Shown: positions 27,192 through 36,225, counted from the first letter of the stretch. The stretch is 64,000 nucleotides of DNA from Clostridia bacterium (GCA_900752335.1 CAADUZ010000024.1:1-64000), one strand, 5' to 3'. Notes: generated from the sequence alone by a model not told the origin. A program made the numbers and translations.

Positions 27192-27850
27192 TTTATTTTA
27201 TCAATCACTTCCTTATCAATTATTTCTGCATATTTAATATTAAATCCTCTTCTTATAAAAAAATCTCTGTTATAATTCGCATCTAATAAATCAAATATTG
27301 CAAATTTAACTTTTAATTTTAGATACAAAGCGACAGATAGCCTATGAGCCCCATCTATAATTTCCCCATTTTTTGTTATTGGAATAATTGTTTTATCTAT
27401 TCCATGCTCTTTTATATCATTTATTAAGATGTCAAATCTTTTTATAAATTCATCAGGTCCACTTTTTTTACCATCCGGTTCCAAAAAATTATTAAAAGAT
27501 TTTATATGATTCGTATATATTTTCTTCGCTAACATATAATTATTTCTCTCTAGATAATTTTTCACATAGTAATATTTAATAAATACGTCATATCTATATT
27601 TACTAATTAAATTAGTTGAATTAGCTTCAAAAATTCTTATTTTATTTCTTTTCTTTAATAAAGATAGAATATAATCATTATCTAGCAAATTCTTTAATTC
27701 TAAATATGAGATGGTTTCTAGATATTTAGAATTTTTGATTGGAATGTTTTTGTCTTTTTTGTTATTATCTCTTAAACTTTCAAATCTGATATATCCCATT
27801 CCTTTTATATTTTCACAAATTTTCTTTTTCCTATTTGCATTATACCTCAT
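27188..27850 (-). CDS. ParB/Srx-like domain protein
   Basis: 220 aa. The C-terminal half has IIPITKNGEIIDGAHRLSVALYLKLKVKFAIFD, the ParB-N/sulfiredoxin-like motif (DGAHR = D-G-x-H-R), which in this superfamily binds nucleotides and can be a CTPase, nuclease or kinase-like protein. The N-terminal half is basic and has no recognised domain. It is the first gene of the five-gene operon, and the next gene overlaps its stop codon. It is AT-rich like its neighbours. Confidence 0.75.
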   Translation of the reverse strand: MRYNANRKKKICENIKGMGYIRFESLRDNNKKDKNIPIKNSKYLETISYLELKNLLDNDYILSLLKKRNKIRIFEANSTNLISKYRYDVFIKYYYVKNYLERNNYMLAKKIYTNHIKSFNNFLEPDGKKSGPDEFIKRFDILINDIKEHGIDKTIIPITKNGEIIDGAHRLSVALYLKLKVKFAIFDLLDANYNRDFFIRRGFNIKYAEIIDKEVIDKIK

Positions 27851-27966
27851 AAGAATCCTTTTTCATTATATTCCCAATTACATTTTTTCTTATAATAAAA
27901 CCCTATGAAAATTCACATACAGATAAATAGCATAATTATCTTATGCTATTTATTATATATCAAGAC

Positions 27967-29553
27967 TTATATCCTTGTAAATAAAGGTTCTATGCCCTCT
28001 AATTTTAGGCCTGGTTTAGGTTCTATTAATTTCCAGCTTTTTTCTTGCAAACCTAAATATTTACGTATTTTCTCGCATGCATTTGGCATAAATGGTTCAA
28101 ATATATTTGCTAAATTTGCAATTATTACACTACATGTGTATATAGTGTTGTTAAATCCTTCTATATCTTCTTTTTTCTGTACCCAAGGTTTTTGCTCGTC
28201 ATAGTACTTATTTGCTGTTTCTACTAATTGCATTGCTATATCACTTGCTGTTTTAAATTCTAACTTTTCTATGTTTTCTCCTACTAATTTATATGTTTCT
28301 TCTATTTTTTCCTTTATTTCTTCGTCTAACTTACCTTGTGGTACTTCTTCTAATTCTTTAAATTTTAGCGTTCTATTTACTAAATTTCCAAATTTGTTTA
28401 ATAGTTCTCCATTGTTTGTTGCAATTAATGCCTCTATGGTAAAGTTTGAGTCTTTTTTCTCTGGTCCATTATTTATCAAATGGAAACGTAATGGATCTAC
28501 GCCATATTTTTCTACTAATTCTATTGCTGGTGTTCCATTTCCTTTGCTTTTTGATATTTTTTCGTCATTTATATTTAAGTATTCAGAAGAAACTACTGTG
28601 TTTACTAAATGGTAATTATCTTTCATTGCCATTAATAATGCGTTGAATATGATACTATGGAATACTATATTGTCTTTACCATGTACCATGTATATAGTTG
28701 GGCTGTATTCTTCTTTCCAAAATTCTTCCCAATTTTTTCCCAATTCTTCGCATTTTTTCATAGTTGCTGTTATATATCCAAGTACAGCTTCTATCCACAC
28801 ATACATTTTTTTAGTTTCATATCCAGGTACCGGTATATCTACACCCCAGTCCAAATCTCTTGTTACTGCTCTATCGACTAATCCTTGTTTTAGATATTTA
28901 GCTGTTTCATTTTTTGCGTTTACTCTCCAAAGTGAGTTGTTTTTTTCTACATACTCTTCTATATCTTTTTGGAATTTAGATAATTCTAAATACAAGTTTT
29001 TATTATCTTTTAGAACTATTTTTTCTTTACATTCTAGGCAAATTCCTTCTTTCATATCTTCTATAGTAGGTACATATTGGCAATTATCGCATTGTTCTGC
29101 TTTTGTAGTTTGTCCACATTTTGGGCATGTTATTTCAAGCTCTCTATCTGATAGGAACTTTTGGCAATGTTCACAATATGCTTGTGGTTCTATTTTTTCA
29201 TATATATATCCATTATCATACATTCTTTTAAACATTTTCATAACTTCTTGTTTATGAAAATCTGTTTCTGTTTTAGTGTATAAGTCATAAGAAAAATCAA
29301 ATTTTTCCAATGTTTCCTTATCTCTTTCATGATAATATTCTGCAATTTCTTTTGGTGATTTTTTTTCTTTTTTAGCTCTCTCTGTTATTGGTGTTCCGTG
29401 GCAGTCTGTTCCAGAAACATACATTACGTTATCTCCCTGCAGTCTAAAATATCTAGCAAGTATATCTCCTGATATTAAACCTGCTATGTGCCCTAAATGT
29501 AAGTCGCTATTTGCATATGGCCATGCGCCACCTATCAATATGTTTTTGCTCAT
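27967..29553 (-). CDS. metG: Methionyl-tRNA synthetase
   Basis: 528 aa. Class I synthetase charging tRNA-Met. HIGH motif as HLGHIAG (about 19-25), KMSKS as KISKSKGN (about 329), and a four-Cys-pair zinc knuckle insertion (CEHCQK, CPKCGQ, CDNCQY, CLECKE at about 128-178), i.e. the double-knob form. It ends after the anticodon-binding domain and lacks the C-terminal EMAP-like tRNA-binding domain found in many Firmicutes. AGGAGG precedes the start. No T-box leader is visible upstream. Confidence 0.97.
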   Translation of the reverse strand: MSKNILIGGAWPYANSDLHLGHIAGLISGDILARYFRLQGDNVMYVSGTDCHGTPITERAKKEKKSPKEIAEYYHERDKETLEKFDFSYDLYTKTETDFHKQEVMKMFKRMYDNGYIYEKIEPQAYCEHCQKFLSDRELEITCPKCGQTTKAEQCDNCQYVPTIEDMKEGICLECKEKIVLKDNKNLYLELSKFQKDIEEYVEKNNSLWRVNAKNETAKYLKQGLVDRAVTRDLDWGVDIPVPGYETKKMYVWIEAVLGYITATMKKCEELGKNWEEFWKEEYSPTIYMVHGKDNIVFHSIIFNALLMAMKDNYHLVNTVVSSEYLNINDEKISKSKGNGTPAIELVEKYGVDPLRFHLINNGPEKKDSNFTIEALIATNNGELLNKFGNLVNRTLKFKELEEVPQGKLDEEIKEKIEETYKLVGENIEKLEFKTASDIAMQLVETANKYYDEQKPWVQKKEDIEGFNNTIYTCSVIIANLANIFEPFMPNACEKIRKYLGLQEKSWKLIEPKPGLKLEGIEPLFTRI

Positions 29554-29590
29554 AAAAACCTCCTACTATTTTAATATGAATTTAGATAAA

Positions 29591-29621
29591 TTATAGCAAA
29601 GTAAAATCTACTTTGCTATAA
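29591..29621 (-). terminator. Terminator between the 112-aa gene and metG
   Basis: Stem TTATAGCAAAGTA / TACTTTGCTATAA around a 5-base loop, 15 bases past the stop of the 112-aa gene. The T-run on the minus strand is short. Confidence 0.75.
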
Positions 29622-29635
29622 CCTTTTATATTTTA

Positions 29636-29974
29636 TTAAACTTTATTCCAAAACCAGTCTAAACTGTTGTCTATGCTCTTTTTCTTTTTAACTTTTGCTT
29701 CTATATCATCTACCCATAAATATGCTATAAATGAAAGTAGTACAAAAATTAAGTCAAATACCATTGTAAAGGTTATATCTGAAAGTACGTCTGCTGTAAG
29801 TGTTGTTCCTGTTGTATACATTATTGTGTGTATTACTAGTAACGCTACAAACACAAAAAGCATTATAGCTGTTATGATACTCTTTTTGGTTTCCTTTGCA
29901 AGTATTATAATAAGAGCAAATAATAGTGTTACTATTAATAGTGTTAATGGATTAGTGAAATTTATCATTGGCAT
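29636..29974 (-). CDS. Small multi-pass membrane protein
   Basis: 112 aa with three hydrophobic helices (about 8-25, 33-52, 68-90) and a basic, lysine-rich C-terminus ending in a WFWNKV segment. Good AGGGAGG site upstream. It follows glmM by 24 bases on the same strand and may be cotranscribed. No family recognised. Confidence 0.65.
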   Translation of the reverse strand: MPMINFTNPLTLLIVTLLFALIIILAKETKKSIITAIMLFVFVALLVIHTIMYTTGTTLTADVLSDITFTMVFDLIFVLLSFIAYLWVDDIEAKVKKKKSIDNSLDWFWNKV

Positions 29975-29998
29975 ATCTAAAACCCTCCCTTTTATATA

Positions 29999-31363
29999 TT
30001 AATTTAATTTTTTTTCAATAAGTTTTGCTAGGTCTTTAGCTTTTGTTTCTAGTACTTTTTTATCTGTGCCTTCTATCATTACTCTTACTAGAGGTTCTGT
30101 TCCAGAAGGTCTTATTAAAACTCTGCCATTTCCTGAAAATTCTTCTTCTAGTTTTTCTATTGCTGCTTTTATTTCGTCGTCTTTTTCATAATCGTATTTT
30201 TTATCTCCTGCAACTTTAGCATTAACTAAAACTTGAGGATATATTTTTATTATATCACAAACTTTTGAAGCTGGCATATTTTTTTCTAAAATTATTTTTG
30301 TTAGCATTAATGAAGTTAAAATTCCATCTCCTGTTGGATTATAGTCTAGCATAATAATATGTCCTGACTGTTCTCCACCAAGATTATACCCTTCTTTTAG
30401 CATTTTTTCAAGTACATATCTATCCCCAACTTTAGTTTCTTCAAAATTCACGTTATTAGCTTCTGCATATTTTTTTAAGCCTAAATTGCTCATTACTGTA
30501 GCAACTACAGTGTCTTTATTTAATTTTCCATGTTCTTTCATATAGTTAGAAAATACTGCTAAAAGAATATCTCCATCTATTTCGTTTCCGTTTTCATCAA
30601 CAGCTAGGCATCTGTCCCCGTCGCCATCATACGCTATTCCTAAATTACATTTGTTTTCCACAACATATTTTTTTAACACGTCTAAATGAGTTGAACCACA
30701 GTTGTCGTTTATATTTGTTCCATTTGGTGTCTTATTCAATATGTAGTGTTTTATTCCAAGTGCTGTAAATACTTTTTCTGCTACAACCGAAGTTGCACCA
30801 TTTGCTGTATCTATTGCTACTACGAAGTTTGAAGTATCTAGGTTTTCAAAGTCTTCTTCAAAATTCTTTCTAAAGAAATATACATATTCGTCAAGTAAAT
30901 CTGTTCTTATTTCAGATACCCCTATTTTATCATTAACTGCTGAAAAATCGTCTAATTTTCCAGAGTCCATTACTTCTTCTATCTCTTCTTCAAGTTCGTC
31001 TGGAATTTTCATTCCTTTATTGCTGAAGTATTTTACACCATTGAATTCATAAGTATTATGTGATGCAGATATAACTACACTTGCATCTGCTTTTAGTTTT
31101 TTTGTAAGGTACGCTACACCTGGTGTTGGAAGCACACCTAATATCTTTACATTTGCACCATAGCTTAAAAATCCTGCTACCATTGCACTTTCTATTAATG
31201 TTCCTGATATACGTGTATCTCTACCAATTAATATTGTTGGCATGTGGTCAGTATGTTTTGATAAAACATATGCCCCTGCTTTTGCAACTCTATATACTAA
31301 ATTAGGTGATAATTCAGTATTTGCAATTCTTCTAATTCCGTCTGTTCCGAAATATTTTCTCAT
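29999..31363 (-). CDS. glmM: Phosphoglucosamine mutase
   Basis: 454 aa from the ATG at 31363, which follows AGGGAGG. Converts glucosamine-6-P to glucosamine-1-P for UDP-GlcNAc and peptidoglycan synthesis. Motifs: MRKYFGTDGIRR at the start, catalytic-Ser loop VVISASHNTYEFNG (about 95-108), metal loop YDGDGDRC, sugar-binding GEQSGH and phosphate-binding RPSGTEPLVRVM near the end. An earlier start at 31393 in the same frame lacks a ribosome binding site. Confidence 0.97.
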   Translation of the reverse strand: MRKYFGTDGIRRIANTELSPNLVYRVAKAGAYVLSKHTDHMPTILIGRDTRISGTLIESAMVAGFLSYGANVKILGVLPTPGVAYLTKKLKADASVVISASHNTYEFNGVKYFSNKGMKIPDELEEEIEEVMDSGKLDDFSAVNDKIGVSEIRTDLLDEYVYFFRKNFEEDFENLDTSNFVVAIDTANGATSVVAEKVFTALGIKHYILNKTPNGTNINDNCGSTHLDVLKKYVVENKCNLGIAYDGDGDRCLAVDENGNEIDGDILLAVFSNYMKEHGKLNKDTVVATVMSNLGLKKYAEANNVNFEETKVGDRYVLEKMLKEGYNLGGEQSGHIIMLDYNPTGDGILTSLMLTKIILEKNMPASKVCDIIKIYPQVLVNAKVAGDKKYDYEKDDEIKAAIEKLEEEFSGNGRVLIRPSGTEPLVRVMIEGTDKKVLETKAKDLAKLIEKKLN

Positions 31364-31467
31364 TTTTGCCTCCCTTTGTCCTATACAAGACATATTATAC
31401 TATATATTATAAAATATGCAAGCATTTGTACTATTGTAAAACAAAATGTGATATTTTACAATAGTTT

Positions 31468-33171
31468 TTACATTCTTTCTGGCATTTGTATTCCTAAAAG
31501 TCTTGCTCCATTTTTCAATAACATATTCGTACAATATGTTAAGTATATTCTGGCAGCCTGCAATTTTTCGTCTTCGCATATAATTTTATTTTCGTTATAA
31601 AAACTACTAAATAGTTGTGCTATATTTATTAAATATCTTGATATAATGTATGGTTCATTTTTTTCTGCTGCTTGTTTTACAGTGTTTCCGAAGTTGTACA
31701 TTTCTTTTATTAAATTTACTGATGCATTGTCTTGAAGTAAATTTATGTCTACTTCGTTTATTTCTGGTAATTTATCTACCTTTTCTAAAACACTATTTGT
31801 ACGCACATACATGTATTGTAAATATGGACCTGTTTCGCCATTAAAGTTAAGCATTGTATCCCAATCAAATATTTCGTCTTTTATACGGCTATTGTATAAA
31901 TCATTAAATATTACAGCACCAATTCCAACTTTTTTGGCAACTTCTTCTTTATTTTCTAAATTACTATTTTTTTCTTCTATAATTTTAGATACTCTTGATA
32001 TTGCTTCATTTAGTAAATCTTCTAGCTTTATAATGTTTCCTTCCCTTGTAGACATTTTGCCAGTTTTTAGCTGAACCATACCAAATGGAACATGTGTTAG
32101 CCCATCTGTATATTTTTTGTCTAGTCCTAACAATTTGGCTGTTTCAAATACTTGCTTGAAGTGAAGTATTTGCTCGTAAGAAGTAACATATATTGCTTTA
32201 TCGAAGTTATATGTCCTTGCTCTGTACATTATCGCCGCTAAATCACGTGTGGCATAAGTTGTAGAGCCATTTGTTTTTTCTATAATGCATGGTGGCATAT
32301 TGTATTCGTCTAAATTGATAACTCTTGCCCCCTCTGATTCTACAAGCTTACCTGTTTTTTCTAGTATATCAACTATCTCTGGCATTTTATCAGAGTAAAA
32401 TGCTTCGCCATTTAAAGAGTCAAAGTGTACGTCAAGTAAATCATATACTTTTTGAAATTCTTTTAAGCTTAAATCTCTAAACTTTTGCCATAATTCTGTA
32501 CAATATTTATCTCCATCTTCTAACTTTTTGAAATTATTTCTGCATTCTTCTAATACACTTTCATCTTCTTTGCATAAGTTATTAATTCTTACATAAATTT
32601 TAGTAAGTTCGTCTATTGGGTTATTTTCAATGTCATATTCGTTTCCCCATCTTTTATATCCTTCAATAAGCTTTCCAAACTGTGTACCATAATCTCCCAA
32701 ATGGTTTATTCCAACTACGTTGTATCCTAAAAATTTATATATGTTGTACAAAGCATTACCTATAACCGTAGAGCGAAGATGTCCTATATGGAAAGGTTTT
32801 GCAATATTCGGAGAAGAATAATCTATAACTATAGTTTTATTATTTCCGATTTTGCTATCTCCAAAGCTTTCTTTTTTAGCATCAAACTCTTGTAACACAG
32901 TACCTGCAATAGCAAGCGGATTTATATAAAAGTTCAAATATCCATTTACCACTTCTACTTTTGATACTATTTCTTCATTGATTTTTAATTTTTCCTTTAT
33001 ATCGTTTGCTATCATTTGTGGGGCTTTTTTTAGTTCTTTTGCAAGCTTAAAGCATGGAAGAGAATAATCTCCCATGTCTTTGTTTGCTGGAATTTCTATA
33101 TATTCATAAATATTTTCTATATTAGTAACTTTTTTTATTTCATCTGCTACTATATTTTTAAAGTCTAACAT
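31468..33171 (-). CDS. argS: Arginyl-tRNA synthetase
   Basis: 567 aa. N-terminal Add-1 domain for the tRNA D-loop, then the HIGH motif as KPFHIGHLRSTVIGNAL (about 121-137), the KMSKS-like MSTREGN (about 354), and the C-terminal DALR anticodon-binding domain ending in RLLGIQMPERM. Charges all tRNA-Arg; if the organism has no tRNA reading CGG this enzyme has no substrate for that codon. AGGAGGGCAGAA precedes the ATG. No T-box is visible. Confidence 0.97.
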   Translation of the reverse strand: MLDFKNIVADEIKKVTNIENIYEYIEIPANKDMGDYSLPCFKLAKELKKAPQMIANDIKEKLKINEEIVSKVEVVNGYLNFYINPLAIAGTVLQEFDAKKESFGDSKIGNNKTIVIDYSSPNIAKPFHIGHLRSTVIGNALYNIYKFLGYNVVGINHLGDYGTQFGKLIEGYKRWGNEYDIENNPIDELTKIYVRINNLCKEDESVLEECRNNFKKLEDGDKYCTELWQKFRDLSLKEFQKVYDLLDVHFDSLNGEAFYSDKMPEIVDILEKTGKLVESEGARVINLDEYNMPPCIIEKTNGSTTYATRDLAAIMYRARTYNFDKAIYVTSYEQILHFKQVFETAKLLGLDKKYTDGLTHVPFGMVQLKTGKMSTREGNIIKLEDLLNEAISRVSKIIEEKNSNLENKEEVAKKVGIGAVIFNDLYNSRIKDEIFDWDTMLNFNGETGPYLQYMYVRTNSVLEKVDKLPEINEVDINLLQDNASVNLIKEMYNFGNTVKQAAEKNEPYIISRYLINIAQLFSSFYNENKIICEDEKLQAARIYLTYCTNMLLKNGARLLGIQMPERM

Positions 33172-33246
33172 TTCTGCCCTCCTGTTTCATATTTACATTA
33201 GCAATATTTTCGCTTTATAAATCTTGTCATTTTATAATTTTACGAA

Positions 33247-34389
33247 CTAATCTCCTAAATTAATTCCGATCGCTCTAGCTGTTTTTACTAGTTCGTCATC
33301 CATTGTTACTTTTCTTAAGTTGCTTTCTGGTGTGTTACCTGATACTGCACCAATTTTTGTGTTATTTCCAACAACCTCTTCTAATGGTACACTATTTAAT
33401 TTTCCATCTTTTATAACTGTTAAAACATTAAACTTTCCTTCTAGTGCAAGCTCCATTGCTTTCGTTCCGTACTTTGTAGAAAGTACCCTGTCGTATGCAG
33501 TAGGCGTTCCACCTCTTTGCATATATCCAAGCACTGTGCATCTAGCTTCTAGCCCAGTTAATTCTTCTAATTGTTTAGCAACTTGTTCTCCTATTCCTCC
33601 AAGTTTAGTATTATCAACACCACTACCATTGTTTCTCATGTTTTTAACATGAATTTCTCCACCTATTGGTTTTGCACCTTCTGCAACAACAACCACGCTA
33701 AATGATTTTCCTCTGTTTTTTCTATTAATTACCTTTCTTGCTGCACTTTCTATATCATAAGGAATTTCTGGTATTAATGCTACGTCAGCACCACCTGCTA
33801 TAGCTGACTCTAATGCTATCCAACCTGCATATCTTCCCATTACTTCTAAAACCATTATTCTATGGTGAGTTTCACCAGTCGAGTGTAATCTATCAATAGC
33901 CTCTGTTGCAACAGATACAGCTGTATTGTATCCAAAAGTAATCTCTGTACAAGCAACGTCATTATCTATAGTTTTTGGAACACCTATAACATTAATTCCT
34001 TTTAGTGATAAATCTCTTGCAGATTTTTGTGTACCATCTCCTCCAAGAGTAAATAGGCAATCAATTTCGTCTTTCTTAATATTTTCCACACAAATGTCTG
34101 ATAAATCTTTGTATACTGTTTCTCCATTTTCTTCTACAGGATAATTAAAAACATTTGCATTTGTAGAAGAACCTATTATTGAACCACCTTTTGGAAGTAT
34201 TCCTACAGCATTACCTGTAGAACTTGTACCTAATTTTATAATATCGTTTTTAAGTAAACCTCTAAACCCATCTATAAAGCCATAACATTCTATATTCTTG
34301 TTCTCCGCAGTTTTTATTATTGCTCTTATTACTGCATTAAAACCTGATACGTCTCCACCATTTGCAAGTATAGCTACTTTTTTTAACAT
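33247..34389 (-). CDS. 6-phosphofructokinase (group III-like)
   Basis: 380 aa. Phosphorylates fructose 6-phosphate in glycolysis. The donor loop reads LGGDGTQKSA, with Gly as in ATP-dependent enzymes, while the catalytic loop is VPKTIDND, with Lys as in PPi-dependent enzymes; EVMGRYAGWIAL and YMQRGGTPTAYDR are conserved. The Gly/Lys combination is typical of group III PFKs, most of which use ATP. Fba in this window supplies the next step. AGGAGAGAAG precedes the start. Confidence 0.95.
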   Translation of the reverse strand: MLKKVAILANGGDVSGFNAVIRAIIKTAENKNIECYGFIDGFRGLLKNDIIKLGTSSTGNAVGILPKGGSIIGSSTNANVFNYPVEENGETVYKDLSDICVENIKKDEIDCLFTLGGDGTQKSARDLSLKGINVIGVPKTIDNDVACTEITFGYNTAVSVATEAIDRLHSTGETHHRIMVLEVMGRYAGWIALESAIAGGADVALIPEIPYDIESAARKVINRKNRGKSFSVVVVAEGAKPIGGEIHVKNMRNNGSGVDNTKLGGIGEQVAKQLEELTGLEARCTVLGYMQRGGTPTAYDRVLSTKYGTKAMELALEGKFNVLTVIKDGKLNSVPLEEVVGNNTKIGAVSGNTPESNLRKVTMDDELVKTARAIGINLGD

Positions 34390-34571
34390 AAATCTTCTCT
34401 CCTTTGTAAATCGTTATTCATATTATCAATTTATATAGTAGTATAAATAGTGGTATTGTATTTCCTACTACTATTTTGCATATTACTATTATACCAATAA
34501 ATAGAAAAAAAACAACTTTTTTTGAGAGATTTTTTGAATTTGTGTAGCAAAATATAGGTAGTGGCGTTTGG
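34390..34571. other. Promoter-side intergenic region of pfk
   Basis: AT-rich sequence upstream of the pfk gene; it should hold its promoter. A short partial symmetry (TAGTAG...CTACTA at about 34436-34473) is present. I see no coding region. Confidence 0.4.
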
Positions 34572-34638
34572 GACTGAATGAAAAAAGTTGGGGAGGGAAA
34601 CTATTCAAGTTTCCCTCCCCAACTTTTTTCATTCAGTC
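34572..34638. repeat. 30-bp-arm perfect palindrome
   Basis: A perfect inverted repeat with 30-base arms (beginning GACTGAATGAAAAAAGTTGG and including GGGGAGGGAAAC) and a 7-base loop. It lies 78 bases past the stop of the pilin/FGE gene and 183 bases upstream of pfk, both on the minus strand. It is far longer than the intrinsic terminators of this window. Confidence 0.85.
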
Positions 34639-34715
34639 TTTTATATTTTATTATAATATATTTTATTTTGTCTATTTTTTCATTTCGAATAAAAATTCTT
34701 ATACACTCACATAAT

Positions 34716-35945
34716 CTATTCCAAATAAAGTACTATGCGAAAGCCAAGATTTTCATAAGAATCGCCAGCCGCATCAAATTCAGGAAGACGAATAGCGCTG
34801 TAATTACTATCTGAATAACTTCCCCCTCTTGTCACACCACTTGCCATTATTTCTCCAAGCATATTATTACTAAAGAGTTCTTCTGTCCATTCTTTACAAT
34901 TTCCTAACATATCATAAATGTTTGAATATTTATCTGATTCTTTTCCAGTTACTTTATATTCTCCAGTTTGTTCCACTGACTGTGTATTTATATTGCCATA
35001 ATCACTATCTGTTGTTACAGCTAGTAAATACCCTTTCTCGTTTGTTTGACATACGAAATTTAGTGCTGTATCCCATGCATAACTGCTAGCTAATACGCTC
35101 GTAACATAATAATTATCGTACATTGCACTTGCTCGTATTCTTGCTGTATATAGTGTTACATGTGTAAATGGATACTTGCTTGCTTGTACCACTAGCGGTA
35201 TCTTCTCTGTATCTACTGGCGAAGTTATTTCTGTTTCACTTCCTGTTTCATATCTTCCTATATAAAATCCTTTATTCGTTATGCTACTTGTTTTGAAATA
35301 TTCAAGCGGGTCTTGTACTAGTGAATTTCCTTCACCATAATAATATTCATTATATTCCTCGGCCAATGGCCCTGCTATTGCATCATCCCCATTTACTAGT
35401 GTTGAGCTATTTTCTGTAAATGTTCTTCTACTTAATTCATTTGTTAATTTTCCTGCAGAATTTATACTAGTAGATACATTATATTCTCCTACTGGTATCC
35501 ACACAAATTGGTTTCCGGCATCGTCCTCTATTACTATTCCTTCTTCTACTTTTGTTCCACTATCTTCTGCTATATGAAATTCTCCTGGTATTGTTACTTC
35601 ATTATCTAAATCGTCTGTTATTGTTGTTGTATCTTCAAATCTTTTTCCACTTTCTTTTGCTTCTTCCACTTCACTTTTTTCTACTGGCGGATTCTGGTCT
35701 TCCGCCATTATATTTGCATATTCGCTCATCAAACTATTCAACCCTTGTTGTTCTTCTAATGCTGCTTGCTCTGTTAATTCCTTGGCTTGCTGTGCTCTTT
35801 GAATGAGCCCTCCTTCTCCTAATACTACATTTAATGTTACTGTTGCAAGTATTATTAATATAACTATTGTTATTACTAATGCAATTAACGTAATACCTTT
35901 TTCTTGTGTTGCTTTAATTTTGTTCTTCTTCTTTACTTCTTTCAC
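34716..35945 (-). CDS. Prepilin-like N-terminus fused to an FGE-sulfatase domain
   Basis: 409 aa. The N-terminus has a type IV prepilin signature, KGITLIALVITIVILIIL, with the cleavage site after Gly and a Leu/Ile-rich helix (about 16-42); an EGGLIQRAQQAKELTEQA stretch follows, as in many uncultured Clostridia. The C-terminal part is a formylglycine-generating-enzyme-like domain: FYIGRYETG, NIYDMLGNCKEWT (N-x-x-D-M-x-G-N-x-x-E-W), GVTRGGSY and ENLGFRIVL. FGE-like domains of this kind often bind or display rather than oxidise a sulfatase; the Cys of NCKEW is not the catalytic pair I would expect. Start is GTG at 35945 with GGAGG ten bases upstream. Likely a surface protein. Confidence 0.85.
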   Translation of the reverse strand: MKEVKKKNKIKATQEKGITLIALVITIVILIILATVTLNVVLGEGGLIQRAQQAKELTEQAALEEQQGLNSLMSEYANIMAEDQNPPVEKSEVEEAKESGKRFEDTTTITDDLDNEVTIPGEFHIAEDSGTKVEEGIVIEDDAGNQFVWIPVGEYNVSTSINSAGKLTNELSRRTFTENSSTLVNGDDAIAGPLAEEYNEYYYGEGNSLVQDPLEYFKTSSITNKGFYIGRYETGSETEITSPVDTEKIPLVVQASKYPFTHVTLYTARIRASAMYDNYYVTSVLASSYAWDTALNFVCQTNEKGYLLAVTTDSDYGNINTQSVEQTGEYKVTGKESDKYSNIYDMLGNCKEWTEELFSNNMLGEIMASGVTRGGSYSDSNYSAIRLPEFDAAGDSYENLGFRIVLYLE

Positions 35946-36024
35946 TTTTCTTTATCCTCCTTGTTTTTTTATTTATATATTTTTAAAATTAAAATCTAAA
36001 TTTATATATATTTTTTGCACACAA

Positions 36025-36068
36025 AAAGGACAGACTATATGCCTATCTTGGCATATAGTCCGCCCTTT
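36025..36068. terminator. Hairpin upstream of the pilin/FGE gene
   Basis: Stem AAAGGACAGACTATATGCC / GGCATATAGTCCGCCCTTT with two or three mismatches near the base. On the minus strand it is followed by TTTTTGTGTG. It lies between the spoIIIA operon and the pilin/FGE gene and could end either the spoIIIA transcript or a leader transcript from 36265. Confidence 0.7.
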
Positions 36069-36144
36069 GTACTGATTTATTTGTCCTAATTTTGTATTAT
36101 TTATTTTACTTGTATTTTTTGCATAATTAATAAAGCCCAATTCT

Positions 36145-36225
36145 TTAAAATATAGCTCTCTCTCTCTCTCTCTCTCTTACAGCTTCAAGCGTTTCGCTTC
36201 TTTCTATTTTTCTACTGTTCTTCAT
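36145..36225 (-). CDS. Possible 26-aa leader peptide with a (GA)11 tract
   Basis: ATG at 36225 with AAAGGA about nine bases upstream and a consensus promoter 48 bases further up. Encodes a Lys/Arg/Glu-rich peptide with a run of Arg-Glu codons from the (GA)11 tract, then TAA. In the frame reached by losing one GA unit the reading stays open for about 60 more codons, to a TAA close to the ribosome binding site of the pilin/FGE gene. That alternative frame has no recognised domain. The nucleotides AAACGCTTG..-CTGTAAGAGAGAGCTA also occur at the 5' end of the acyltransferase gene. Confidence 0.35.
   Translation of the reverse strand: MKNSRKIERSETLEAVRERERERAIF
36156..36177. repeat. (CT)11 dinucleotide tract
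   Basis: Eleven uninterrupted CT units (GA on the minus strand) inside a short reading frame. It is the only microsatellite of this length I noticed in the window. Slippage there would change the reading frame. Confidence 0.9.

Noticed and set aside
29554..33246. T-box riboswitches upstream of metG or argS
   Set aside because: The upstream gaps are only about 80 bases with ordinary terminators or AT-rich DNA; no T-box sequence (TGGNACCGCG-type) or specifier hairpin is seen.
36060..36062. CGG in the alternative frame after the (GA)11 tract as a shift site
   Set aside because: It is part of the hairpin stem at 36025-36068 and the frame has no recognised protein; a shift there leads to a stop within a few codons.
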